The notes under the pieces were generated by a model that was not told the origin of the DNA, did not search any database, and saw only the letters and a list, made by a program, of their open reading frames with translations. Positions 1 through 6,977 of a stretch of DNA of 41,497 nucleotides are shown here, in pieces. Origin of the DNA: an uncultured Peptoniphilus sp. (GTDB lineage Bacteria > Bacillota > Clostridia > Tissierellales > Peptoniphilaceae); contig NZ_CAMILN010000012.1 in NCBI RefSeq assembly GCF_946222045.1, positions 1-41,497 on the forward strand, written 5' to 3'. The stretch's first letter is position 1, and each line of letters starts with the position of its first letter. The position numbers and the translations under genes are program-made.

Positions 1-103
1 TAATAATTTTTATATCCTTTACTATTTATAACTACATAAATATCGATAGGTTTGATTTTTATCTCGATAGGATGTAAAGGCTTGGGATTTAAAGGAGAGA
101 GAA

Positions 104-223
104 ATGACAGGCAAAATTCAAGTAATCCTTTTTGGGGCTTTTTTAGCCATATTATTTATTATTATTAGAAAATTATCTAAGAAGAAAGTTAAAAAAATTC
201 TATCAAAGAAGAGAAACTTTTAG
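104..223 (+). CDS. 39-residue membrane peptide, probably the N-terminal part of a split gene
   Basis: A good ribosome site (AAAGGAGAG) lies just upstream of ATG 104. The 39-residue product has one membrane helix (about residues 6-21) followed by a very basic tail rich in Lys and Arg. The frame ends at TAG 221-223. A run of seven A (191-197) lies inside it. Slipping back one base there joins this frame to the hydrophobic frame that runs to 705, which has no start codon of its own before 334. I read this as the real start of one gene of about 200 residues that is now split in two. I do not recognise the family; the N-terminus loosely resembles DUF2304 proteins. A genuine small membrane peptide remains possible. 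Confidence 0.5.
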   Translation: MTGKIQVILFGAFLAILFIIIRKLSKKKVKKILSKKRNF

Positions 224-333
224 ATTCTTACCTAGCTTACATAATATTAACAAGCTATTGGCTTAGTTCAATTTATTCGAGAACAAAGTTAATCTTATTT
301 TATTGTGGAGTTTATCTTGTTATATATCTTTTA

Positions 334-705
334 TTGAAAATATTAGATTTCGACTCAAAAATTTATAACAATGAAAAATATTTAAAGTTAATAGTTATAA
401 TAAATTGTTTAATTTTTACCATTTATCAAATCATATTTTTCCTAACTTTAAAGGATGGGACTGTAATAGATAACTTTGACAGGTCAGCTTATGTTAGTAC
501 TATGATTTATTTGCTAATGGGATTTTTTGTGGTTAATATATATTTTTTAATAAAGAATCTTAGGACAATTTTTATAAAGAAAAATGTTTATAGAATAGTT
601 TTTATTATTATAGATGGGATTTTTATCTTTTCTCAAATTTTCTTTATAATTTATAATCTTGTAAAAGCAGACAGGTTTGTTTTTTACATGGATAAATTTT
701 TGTAA
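334..705 (+). CDS. Multi-pass membrane protein of unknown function, apparently 5'-truncated by a frameshift
   Basis: This is the 123-residue product from the first possible start (TTG 334), which has no convincing ribosome site. The same frame is open upstream to the stop at 190-192, and those extra codons encode two further hydrophobic helices (about 229-279 and 289-333). The natural protein therefore starts earlier, almost certainly at ATG 104 through a -1 shift at the A-run 191-197. Visible helices in the part given here lie around residues 20-40, 57-74 and 88-110. There are no catalytic motifs and no family I can name. A terminator-like hairpin follows at 737-770, just before the str operon promoter. 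Confidence 0.5.
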   Translation: MKILDFDSKIYNNEKYLKLIVIINCLIFTIYQIIFFLTLKDGTVIDNFDRSAYVSTMIYLLMGFFVVNIYFLIKNLRTIFIKKNVYRIVFIIIDGIFIFSQIFFIIYNLVKADRFVFYMDKFL

Positions 706-736
706 ATTTAGAATAAAATCATTAATTCTCAAAAAA

Positions 737-770
737 TATGGAAATTTCGCCAATTTCTCATAATTTTTAT
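737..770 (+). terminator. Intrinsic terminator after the membrane-protein gene
   Basis: TATG-GAAATT (737-746) pairs with AATTTC-T-CATA (752-762) with one bulged T and a 5-nt loop, followed by ATTTTTATT. It separates the unknown gene from the str operon, and its T-tract runs into the -35 box of that promoter. Confidence 0.5.
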
Positions 771-798
771 TGACTTAATGATTATCTAATGATAAAAT
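770..798 (+). promoter_or_regulatory. Sigma-A promoter of the str operon
   Basis: TTGACT (770-775), 17-bp spacer, TAAAAT (793-798). It predicts a start near 805 and an 80-nt leader before rpsL that contains a perfect 11-bp hairpin. Confidence 0.75.
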
Positions 799-817
799 TG
801 ATGAGTATTTGAGACGG

Positions 818-845
818 AAAGACTACCTAAATCCAGGTAGTCTTT
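818..845 (+). promoter_or_regulatory. Hairpin in the rpsL leader
   Basis: AAAGACTACCT (818-828) and AGGTAGTCTTT (835-845) form a perfect 11-bp stem with a 6-nt loop. It sits near the predicted 5' end of the str mRNA. No U-run follows, so it is not a normal terminator. mRNA stabilisation or autoregulation by a ribosomal protein is possible; the role is not shown. Confidence 0.5.
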
Positions 846-885
846 GAAATGTCCAATACTATTAATAAAACAGGAGGTGCAATTA

Positions 886-1299
886 ATGCCTACAATTAAC
901 CAATTAGTAAGAAATGGTAGAAAGAAAATTCACACTAAATCTAAATCACCAGCTCTTGATGTAAACTATGACACACTTAAAAAAGTTGAAACTGAAGTTA
1001 ACTCTCCACAAAAAAGAGGAGTTTGTGTTGCAGTAAGAACAGTAACACCTAAAAAACCGAATTCAGCTCTTAGAAAAGTAGCAAGAGTTCGTTTAACTAA
1101 CGGATACGAAGTTATGGCTTACATTCCAGGAATCGGACACAACCTACAAGAACACAGTGTTGTTTTAATCCGTGGTGGAAGAGTTAAGGATTTACCAGGT
1201 GTTAGATACCATATTGTAAGAGGTACTCTTGATACAGCTGGAGTTACAGACAGAAAGCAATCTAGATCTAAATATGGTACTAAGAAACCTAAAAATTGA
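886..1299 (+). CDS. rpsL: Small ribosomal subunit protein uS12
   Basis: Protein of the 30S decoding site, at the tRNA/mRNA interface near the A site. The start is ATG 886, behind the ribosome site AGGAGGTG. This gives the family N-terminus MPTINQLVRNGRKK; an upstream in-frame ATG at 847 would add 14 unrelated residues and lacks a site. At 137 residues it has the usual Firmicutes length, including the short insertion after residue 20 that proteobacterial S12 lacks. The invariant PKKPNSALRK and GRVKDLPGVRYH segments are intact. Lysines 57 and 101 match the two positions where streptomycin-resistance changes arise (E. coli 43 and 88), and both are wild type. First gene of rpsL-rpsG-fusA-tuf. Confidence 0.97.
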   Translation: MPTINQLVRNGRKKIHTKSKSPALDVNYDTLKKVETEVNSPQKRGVCVAVRTVTPKKPNSALRKVARVRLTNGYEVMAYIPGIGHNLQEHSVVLIRGGRVKDLPGVRYHIVRGTLDTAGVTDRKQSRSKYGTKKPKN

Positions 1300-1329
1300 T
1301 AGAATTTTTACATGAGATTTTATAGATTT

Positions 1330-1374
1330 TTGGCTTACGGGCTCAACCTGAGTACCAATGAATCGACTGAAAAA
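1330..1374 (+). promoter_or_regulatory. Structured rpsL-rpsG intercistronic segment, possible S7-type regulatory site
   Basis: The 93-bp gap can fold: TTGG (1330-1333) pairs with CCAA (1355-1358), CTCA (1342-1345) pairs with TGAG (1349-1352), and flanking TTTTT and AAAAA can extend it. In E. coli the S7 autoregulatory site lies in this same intercistronic space. The 13 bases CGGGCTCAACCTG also match, from memory, the bacterial 16S helix-21 hairpin. A role here is inference. Confidence 0.35.
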
Positions 1375-1392
1375 TAGTTAAGGAGGGAAGTT

Positions 1393-1863
1393 ATGCCAAG
1401 AAAAGGACATATCCAAAAACGTGAAGTTATGGCTGATCCAGTATATGCAGACGTGGTTATCACTAAGCTTATAAACAATGTTATGCTTGATGGTAAAAAA
1501 GGTACTGCTCAAAGAATTGTTTACGGAGCACTTGAAACTGTTGCAGAACAAACTGGAGAGGACGCACTTGAAGTATTTTACAAGGCACTTAATAATGTAA
1601 TGCCTGTACTTGAAGTAAAGGGAAGAAGAATAGGCGGTGCTACTTACCAAGTACCAATGGAAGTTAGACCGGAAAGACGCCAAACTCTAGGTCTTAGATG
1701 GATAGTTAAATATGCAAGAGCAAGAGGCGAAAAGACAATGCACGAAAGACTTGCAAAAGAAATACTAGACGCATCTAATGGTTTAGGCGGAAGTGTTAAG
1801 AGAAAAGATGAAATGCATAGAACAGCAGAAGCTAACAAGGCATTTGCTCACTATAGATGGTAA
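1393..1863 (+). CDS. rpsG: Small ribosomal subunit protein uS7
   Basis: Assembly protein of the 30S head that nucleates folding of the 16S 3' major domain. ATG 1393 follows AAGGAGGGAAG at ideal spacing and gives MPRKGHIQKR, the usual start. The 156 residues match the bacterial length. Diagnostic segments include the conserved GGATYQVPMEVRPERR, followed by the LRWIVKYAR helix and a C-terminal end at HYRW. It is second in the str operon, 93 bp after rpsL and 15 bp before fusA. The rpsL-rpsG spacing is long for this operon and may carry a control element. Confidence 0.97.
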   Translation: MPRKGHIQKREVMADPVYADVVITKLINNVMLDGKKGTAQRIVYGALETVAEQTGEDALEVFYKALNNVMPVLEVKGRRIGGATYQVPMEVRPERRQTLGLRWIVKYARARGEKTMHERLAKEILDASNGLGGSVKRKDEMHRTAEANKAFAHYRW

Positions 1864-1878
1864 TAAGGGGAGGAATTT

Positions 1879-3954
1879 ATGGCTCGCGAAATACCATTAG
1901 AAAAATATAGAAATATAGGTATTATGGCCCATATTGATGCTGGAAAGACTACTACTACAGAACGTATTCTTTTCTACGCTGGTAAGATTCACAAAATCGG
2001 TGAAACTCACGACGGTGGAGCACAAATGGACTGGATGGAACAAGAACAAGAAAGAGGTATTACAATTACTTCTGCAGCTACTACAGCTCACTGGAAAGGC
2101 TACAGACTTAATATCATCGATACTCCGGGACACGTTGACTTTACAGTAGAAGTTGAAAGATCTCTAAGAGTACTTGATGGTGCTGTTGCACTTTTTGATG
2201 CAAAAAGTGGTGTAGAACCTCAATCTGAAACTGTTTGGAGACAAGCAGACAAATATCACGTTCCAAGAATTGCACACATTAACAAGATGGACGTTACAGG
2301 TGCAGACTTCTTTAGATCTGTTGATACAATTGACAAGAAGCTAAAGGGTAATCCTGTTCCAATTCAAGTTCCAATGGGAGCAGAAGATACTTTCATAGGA
2401 ATGATTGACCTTGTTGAAATGAAAGCAGAAATTTACAAGGATGAACTTGGTAAGGAAATCGAAATTACAGATGTTCCTGAAGAGTACATGGAAGTTGCAA
2501 ATAAATATAGAGAAAACCTAATTGAAGTTGCATCTGAATTTGATGAAGATCTAATGATGGCTTACCTTGAAGGTGAAGAAATCGATAATGAACTTCTTAA
2601 GAAAGCTATAAGAAGAGGTACTCTTGATGTTAAGATTACTCCAGTATCTTGTGGTTCTTCTTACAAGAACAAGGGTGTACAACTTCTTCTAGATGCAATT
2701 ATCGACTACCTACCATCTCCTCTTGATGTACCTGCAATCACTGGTACTGATGAAGATGGAAATGAAGTTGCAAGACATGCAACTGATGATGAACCATTCT
2801 CAGCACTTGCATTTAAAATCGTAACAGACCCATATGTAGGTAAGCTTGCTTACTTTAGAGTTTACTCTGGAGTTCTTAAGGCAGGTTCTTATGTTATGAA
2901 CACAGCAAAGGGCAAGAGAGAAAGAATCGGAAGAATTCTTCAAATGCACGCTAACAAGAGAGAAGAAATCGAAGAAATCCATGCAGGAGAAATCGCAGCA
3001 GCTGTTGGTCTTAAAGACACAGGTACTGGTGATACTCTTTGTGATGAAAAAGATCATGTTATCCTAGAAAACATGGAATTCCCAGAACCAGTTATCTCTG
3101 TAGCAATTGAACCTAAGACTAAGGCATCTCAAGATAAGATGGCTATGGCTCTTGCAAAACTTGCAGAAGAAGACCCAACTTTCAAAACTCACACAGATGA
3201 TGAAACTGGTCAAACTATTATCTCTGGTATGGGTGAACTTCACCTTGATATCATCGTTGACAGACTACTAAGAGAATTTAAGGTAGAAGCTAATATTGGT
3301 AACCCACAAGTATCTTATAGAGAAGGTATTAGAAAAGCTGCTGAAGGCGAAGCTAAATACGCTCGTCAATCAGGTGGTCGTGGACAATATGGTCACGCTA
3401 AGATTAGAATAGAACCAGCTGAACCAGGTGAAGGTTTTGTATTCGAAAATGCCATTGTTGGTGGTGCAATTCCTAAGGAATTTATTGGACCAACTCAACA
3501 AGGTATCGAAGAAGCACTTCAATCAGGTATCGTTGGTGGATACGAAGTTCTTGACGTTAAGGTAACACTTTACGATGGTTCTTACCACGAAGTCGACTCT
3601 TCAGAAATGGCATTTAAGATTGCCGGATCTATGGCTATAAGGGATGCTCTTGCTAAGGCTGATCCAGTACTTCTTGAACCAACAATGAAGGTTGAAGTTA
3701 CAACTCCAGAAGAATACATGGGAGATGTAATTGGTGATATTAACTCAAGACGTGGAAGAATGGAAGGTATGGAACTTGTAGCTGGAGCTCAAATCGTTAC
3801 AGCTTACGTACCACTAGCAGAAATGTTTGGTTATGCAACTAGCCTTCGTTCAAATACACAAGGAAGAGCAAACTACTCAATGCAATTTGATCACTACGAA
3901 GAAGTACCTGCATCAATAGCTGAAGAAGTAGTTGGAGATAAAAATAAAAACTAA
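1879..3954 (+). CDS. fusA: Elongation factor G
   Basis: Translational GTPase that drives tRNA-mRNA translocation and, with RRF, ribosome recycling. The 691 residues are the normal length. The G1 loop AHIDAGKT is near residue 17, switch II DTPGHVDF near 80, and NKMD near 135. Domains II-V follow in order, with a typical domain IV segment (GGAIPKEFIGP). ATG 1879 has the site AAGGGGAGG. It is 15 bp after rpsG and 18 bp before tuf. Leucine codons are mainly CTT, in contrast to the adjacent tuf. Fusidic-acid-relevant regions show nothing unusual that I can judge. Confidence 0.97.
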   Translation: MAREIPLEKYRNIGIMAHIDAGKTTTTERILFYAGKIHKIGETHDGGAQMDWMEQEQERGITITSAATTAHWKGYRLNIIDTPGHVDFTVEVERSLRVLDGAVALFDAKSGVEPQSETVWRQADKYHVPRIAHINKMDVTGADFFRSVDTIDKKLKGNPVPIQVPMGAEDTFIGMIDLVEMKAEIYKDELGKEIEITDVPEEYMEVANKYRENLIEVASEFDEDLMMAYLEGEEIDNELLKKAIRRGTLDVKITPVSCGSSYKNKGVQLLLDAIIDYLPSPLDVPAITGTDEDGNEVARHATDDEPFSALAFKIVTDPYVGKLAYFRVYSGVLKAGSYVMNTAKGKRERIGRILQMHANKREEIEEIHAGEIAAAVGLKDTGTGDTLCDEKDHVILENMEFPEPVISVAIEPKTKASQDKMAMALAKLAEEDPTFKTHTDDETGQTIISGMGELHLDIIVDRLLREFKVEANIGNPQVSYREGIRKAAEGEAKYARQSGGRGQYGHAKIRIEPAEPGEGFVFENAIVGGAIPKEFIGPTQQGIEEALQSGIVGGYEVLDVKVTLYDGSYHEVDSSEMAFKIAGSMAIRDALAKADPVLLEPTMKVEVTTPEEYMGDVIGDINSRRGRMEGMELVAGAQIVTAYVPLAEMFGYATSLRSNTQGRANYSMQFDHYEEVPASIAEEVVGDKNKN

Positions 3955-3972
3955 TAAATAGGAGGATTAATA

Positions 3973-5166
3973 ATGTCAAAAGCAAAATTTGAAAGAAATA
4001 AACCACACGTAAACATTGGAACAATTGGTCACGTTGACCACGGTAAGACAACACTTACAGCTGCAATCACACTTGTAATGAACAAAAGATACGGCGGCGG
4101 AGAATTCGTTGACTATGCACACATTGACAAGGCTCCAGAAGAAAGAGAAAGAGGAATCACAATTTCAACTTCTCACGTAGAATACGAAACAGCAAACAGA
4201 CACTACGCACACGTAGACTGCCCAGGACACGCTGACTATGTTAAGAACATGATCACAGGAGCAGCACAAATGGACGGAGCAATCCTAGTAGTATCAGCAG
4301 CAGACGGTCCAATGCCACAAACAAGAGAACACATCCTACTTGCAAGACAAGTTGGTGTACCAAAGATTGTAGTATTCCTAAACAAAGAAGACCAAGTAGA
4401 CGATCCAGAACTAATTGAATTAGTAGAAATGGAAGTAAGAGACCTACTTTCAGAATACGACTTTGACGGAGACAACACTCCAATCGTAGTAGGATCAGCA
4501 CTTAAAGCACTAGAAGATCCAGACGGAGAATGGGGAGACAAAATCGACGCTCTAATGAAAGAAGTTGACGAATACATCCCAACTCCAGTAAGAGATACAG
4601 AACACCCATTCCTAATGCCTATCGAAGACATCTTCTCAATCACAGGTAGAGGTACAGTAGCAACAGGAAGAGTAGAACAAGGTGTAGTAAAAGTAGGAGA
4701 CACAGTAGAACTAGTTGGACTAACAGACGACTCAAGACAAGTAGTAGTAACAGGTGTTGAAATGTTTAGAAAACAACTAGACCAAGCAGAAGCAGGAGAC
4801 AACATTGGAGCCCTACTAAGAGGTGTACAAAGAGAAGAAATCCAAAGAGGACAAGTACTAGCAGCACCAGGAACAATTCACCCACACACAAAATTTGAAG
4901 CAGAAGTGTATGTACTAACAAAAGAAGAAGGTGGAAGACACACACCATTCTTTAACGGATACAGACCACAATTCTACTTCAGAACAACAGACGTAACAGG
5001 AGATATCCAATTAGCAGAAGGCGTAGAAATGGTAATGCCTGGAGATAACTCAACATTTACAGTAACACTAATCACACCAATCGCAATGGACGAAGGACTA
5101 AGATTCGCTATTCGTGAAGGTGGAAGAACTGTAGCATCAGGAGTAGTATCAAAAATTATTGACTAA
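3973..5166 (+). CDS. tuf: Elongation factor Tu
   Basis: GTPase that delivers aminoacyl-tRNA to the ribosomal A site. At 397 residues it is full length. GHVDHGKTTL is the P-loop (about residues 19-28), DCPGHADYVKNM is switch II, and NKED provides guanine recognition. ATG 3973 follows AGGAGGA. It is the last gene of the str operon, closed by a strong terminator at 5204-5230; no S10 operon follows. The middle of the gene has a very uniform codon choice (CTA for Leu, A-ending codons for small residues), unlike fusA. High expression, or conversion between tuf copies, could explain this. Confidence 0.97.
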   Translation: MSKAKFERNKPHVNIGTIGHVDHGKTTLTAAITLVMNKRYGGGEFVDYAHIDKAPEERERGITISTSHVEYETANRHYAHVDCPGHADYVKNMITGAAQMDGAILVVSAADGPMPQTREHILLARQVGVPKIVVFLNKEDQVDDPELIELVEMEVRDLLSEYDFDGDNTPIVVGSALKALEDPDGEWGDKIDALMKEVDEYIPTPVRDTEHPFLMPIEDIFSITGRGTVATGRVEQGVVKVGDTVELVGLTDDSRQVVVTGVEMFRKQLDQAEAGDNIGALLRGVQREEIQRGQVLAAPGTIHPHTKFEAEVYVLTKEEGGRHTPFFNGYRPQFYFRTTDVTGDIQLAEGVEMVMPGDNSTFTVTLITPIAMDEGLRFAIREGGRTVASGVVSKIID

Positions 5167-5203
5167 TCCTATAGGGTTACAATCTAAAATAAATAAAAAA
5201 ATT

Positions 5204-5230
5204 AGAGGGAGCTAATGCTCCCTCTTTTTT
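5204..5230 (+). terminator. Terminator of the str operon
   Basis: AGAGGGAGC (5204-5212) and GCTCCCTCT (5217-5225) form a perfect GC-rich 9-bp stem with the tetraloop TAAT, followed by a T-run to 5230. Confidence 0.93.
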
Positions 5231-5309
5231 GTTGTAAATTTATATTTGTCAAAATAAGTTGAAACTATTAAATCACAAGATTTTGTTTTAAATTAAAAAT
5301 AATTAAAGA

Positions 5310-5347
5310 AAAAAGACCTCTGTAAAAATTAACACAGAAGTCTTTTT
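5310..5347 (-). terminator. Bidirectional terminator, mainly for the glutathione peroxidase gene
   Basis: AAAAAGAC-C-TCTGT (5310-5323) pairs with ACAGA-A-GTCTTTTT (5334-5347) with one mismatch. T-runs lie on both sides, so it can stop the minus-strand peroxidase transcript and any read-through from tuf. Confidence 0.75.
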
Positions 5348-5375
5348 GCTTTTATAAATTTTTCAACTTAGAAGT

Positions 5376-5915
5376 TTAAATTAACTCTGCAATTTTTTCA
5401 TCGATCAAATCCATTTTTGCAGTTGGTTCAAATCTTTCAACTACATTTCCATCCCTATCAACTAAGAATTTTGTGAAGTTCCATTTGATGTCGGGGTTGT
5501 TCTTGTAGTTTTTATCCCTTGATTTTAGAAGTGTATTCATTGCAATAGCCTTTGGTCCCTTTCCAAAACCCTCAAAATCTTTTTGAGACTTTAAAAATTT
5601 GTAAAGGTCAAGTTCATTTTCACCATTTACCTCAGCCTTTTTCATTTGTGGGAACTCAATATTAAAATTTAATTGGCAGAATTTTGTAATTTCTTCATCG
5701 CTTTCAGGGGCTTGTTCCTTAAATTGTTTGCAAGGTATGTCTATTATTTCAAGTCCCTTATCGTGGTATTTGTCGTATAAATCTTGTAAGTCATTATATT
5801 GGGGTGTAAATCCACACCTTGTTGCAGTATTGACTATTAAGATAACTTTTCCCTTTAAATCTTTTAGATCTAAGAAAGATCCGTCCTGTCTTTCAACTTT
5901 ATAATCATAAATCAT
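5376..5915 (-). CDS. Glutathione peroxidase family protein, probably thioredoxin-dependent peroxidase
   Basis: Thioredoxin-fold peroxidase that reduces hydrogen peroxide and organic hydroperoxides. The 179 residues are typical. The peroxidatic cysteine is C34 in NTATRCGFTPQY; Q64 and W145 (KWNFTKF) complete the usual catalytic set. A second cysteine, C80 in KFCQLNF, lies where thioredoxin-dependent members carry the resolving cysteine. Low-GC anaerobes rarely make glutathione, so thioredoxin is the likelier reductant. ATG 5915 is preceded on the minus strand by AGGAGGAAT. It lies in the same direction as the tlpA-like gene upstream, but a terminator at 6019-6045 separates them. The family assignment is secure; the electron donor is inferred. 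Confidence 0.92.
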   Translation of the reverse strand: MIYDYKVERQDGSFLDLKDLKGKVILIVNTATRCGFTPQYNDLQDLYDKYHDKGLEIIDIPCKQFKEQAPESDEEITKFCQLNFNIEFPQMKKAEVNGENELDLYKFLKSQKDFEGFGKGPKAIAMNTLLKSRDKNYKNNPDIKWNFTKFLVDRDGNVVERFEPTAKMDLIDEKIAELI

Positions 5916-6018
5916 ATTTTATTCCTCCTATTTCTTATTAACTACCCATTTGTGAAAAATTAACAACAGAAAAAACTTTAATAAAATTAAGAAGTCCACT
6001 GATTAAGAGTCAGTTACC

Positions 6019-6045
6019 AAAAAAAGAGATGGTTTTCCATCTCTT
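6019..6045 (-). terminator. Terminator downstream of the TlpA-like gene
   Basis: On the minus strand AAGAGATGG, loop AAAA, CCATCTCTT forms a perfect 9-bp stem (6045 down to 6024), followed by a run of seven T (plus-strand A 6019-6025). It lies about 180 bp past the tlpA-like stop codon. Confidence 0.8.
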
Positions 6046-6134
6046 AAATAATTTTTATGAACTTGTCTTATAAAAAGTTAGTAATTTTTTGTTACTTATA
6101 AATCTAATACAAAATCTTAATCACTTAAGACTTG

Positions 6135-6242
6135 GTAAATTTTTATGACTCAGCATTTACTTATAAGTCTACAAATTTTTATGACTTAGCATTTTCTTAT
6201 GAGTTTATAAATTTTTATAAGTTAATGATTACTTATTTTCTT
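6135..6242. repeat. Three tandem degenerate 36-bp repeats
   Basis: Units 6135-6170, 6171-6206 and 6207-6242 share a core close to AAATTTTTATGACTTAGCA, followed by an ACTTATAAGT-like end. Units 1 and 2 are very similar; unit 3 has diverged and runs over the stop codon of the TlpA-like gene. The rest of the 313-bp gap 5916-6228 holds the terminator at 6019-6045, a small inverted repeat (5998-6014) and otherwise AT-rich DNA. Confidence 0.7.
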
Positions 6243-6819
6243 CCAATAGTTTGTCAATTGTTGCAGCAATTGATTCCTTGTCTTTTTTACCGACGAAGCC
6301 GCCTAAAACTTCTCCATCAGAATTAACAAAAAAAGTTGTTGGAATTGCAGTAATATTAACTAGGCTGTCTTCAGTTGTTGGGTTAGGCATAATATTTGTA
6401 TAAGTCACTCCAGCTTTATTTAAGATTTCTATAGCTTCTTCTACGTTTGTGTCCATATTTGCATTAGTATCAACAACTACTCCTAAGAAATTAATTTTTT
6501 CTTTATATTCTTCGCCTAGGTTAGCAAGGTCTGGCATTTCTTCTTTGCATGGACCACAAAAAGTTCCCCAAACATTAACAAGAGTAAGAGCTTTTTCCTT
6601 GTAAAAATCTTCAGACTTTACAATATTTCCATCTTTAATTTCAAGAGTTTGGAAGTCAAATCTTTCAATTGGCATGGACTCTAGGTCTATTGCTGATGCC
6701 TTAGTCTCTTGAACTTCCTTAGTATCATTTTCTTGTGCAGGATTATCAGTTTTTTTATTGCAAGCGAAGAGGCTTAGGGCCACTGCAAATACAAGAAAGA
6801 TTTTAAATAATTTTTTCAT
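6229..6819 (-). CDS. TlpA/ResA-like thioredoxin-fold lipoprotein
   Basis: Membrane-anchored thiol-disulfide oxidoreductase acting outside the membrane. The 196 residues start with a lipoprotein signal (KK, hydrophobic stretch, lipobox LFAC with acylated C20), followed by a charged linker to about residue 45. The redox domain carries WGTFCGPC (C88 and C91) and the cis-proline loop AIPTTFFV (P160). Such proteins reduce or isomerise extracytoplasmic thiols, often together with a CcdA-like membrane protein or a methionine sulfoxide reductase, but no such partner lies next to it. It is transcribed divergently from the nucleosidase operon and next to the peroxidase gene, so an oxidative-stress role is plausible. 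The start ATG 6819 follows TGGAGTG on the minus strand. Confidence 0.9.
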   Translation of the reverse strand: MKKLFKIFLVFAVALSLFACNKKTDNPAQENDTKEVQETKASAIDLESMPIERFDFQTLEIKDGNIVKSEDFYKEKALTLVNVWGTFCGPCKEEMPDLANLGEEYKEKINFLGVVVDTNANMDTNVEEAIEILNKAGVTYTNIMPNPTTEDSLVNITAIPTTFFVNSDGEVLGGFVGKKDKESIAATIDKLLEENK

Positions 6820-6859
6820 ATAATCACTCCAGTGTAAAATTTTAATTTTGCCTAAATCA

Positions 6860-6888
6860 ATTATACTTCATGGCCTAAAACTTGTCTA
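6860..6888 (-). promoter_or_regulatory. Promoter of the TlpA-like gene
   Basis: On the minus strand TAGACA (6888-6883), 17-bp spacer, TATAAT (6865-6860). Its -35 box overlaps that of the divergent nucleosidase promoter, so the two lie back to back. Confidence 0.65.
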
Positions 6889-6910
6889 TTTTTTAAAAAT
6901 AAGGTATAAT
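6882..6910 (+). promoter_or_regulatory. Promoter of the preQ1-riboswitch/nucleosidase operon
   Basis: TTGTCT (6882-6887), 17-bp spacer, TATAAT (6905-6910). The predicted start near 6917 places the riboswitch stem P1 at the very 5' end of the mRNA. Confidence 0.75.
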
Positions 6911-6917
6911 TTATCTC

Positions 6918-6973
6918 ACTTGTTCGGGAACTCCAAGTATAAAAAACTAATTGTTCTCCAAAGAAATGGAGGT
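6918..6973 (+). promoter_or_regulatory. preQ1-I riboswitch candidate with translational expression platform
   Basis: P1 is ACTTG (6918-6922) with CAAGT (6934-6938), enclosing a loop that begins TTC. The tail ATAAAAAACTAA (6939-6950) is the hallmark of class I preQ1 aptamers. CTCCA (6956-6960) can pair with TGGAG (6967-6971) and hide the Shine-Dalgarno GGAGG. Alternatively GTTCTC (6953-6958) can pair with loop bases GGGAAC (6926-6931). Ligand binding should occupy the loop and let the SD hairpin form, giving an OFF switch. I could not find a strong three-pair P2 between loop and tail, which lowers certainty slightly. Confidence 0.75.
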
Positions 6974-6977
6974 TATT

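Noticed and set aside
844..885. Upstream in-frame start giving a 151-residue rpsL product
   Set aside because: The extra 14 residues do not resemble S12, and the codon at 847 has no ribosome site, whereas ATG 886 follows AGGAGGTG.
4236..4805. 189-residue minus-strand frame inside tuf
   Set aside because: Shadow frame created by the strongly biased tuf codon use; no ribosome site and a low-complexity product.
5950..5966. Rex-like operator (TTGTGAA and TTAACAA arms) before the peroxidase gene
   Set aside because: The gap between arms is three bases, one short of the usual Rex spacing, and the arms are not a true inverted pair; AT-richness makes such matches common.
6135..6242. CRISPR array, suggested by 36-bp units
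   Set aside because: The units are contiguous with no unique spacers, are degenerate, and no cas gene is near.
6132..6326. Open frame with 12-residue repeats across the 36-bp tandem units
   Set aside because: TTG start without a ribosome site, antisense to the tlpA-like gene. The periodicity comes from the DNA repeat length being divisible by three.
6951..6977. TTG 6951 as start of the nucleosidase
   Set aside because: It lies inside the riboswitch expression platform; ATG 6978 follows GGAGG and begins the conserved family N-terminus.
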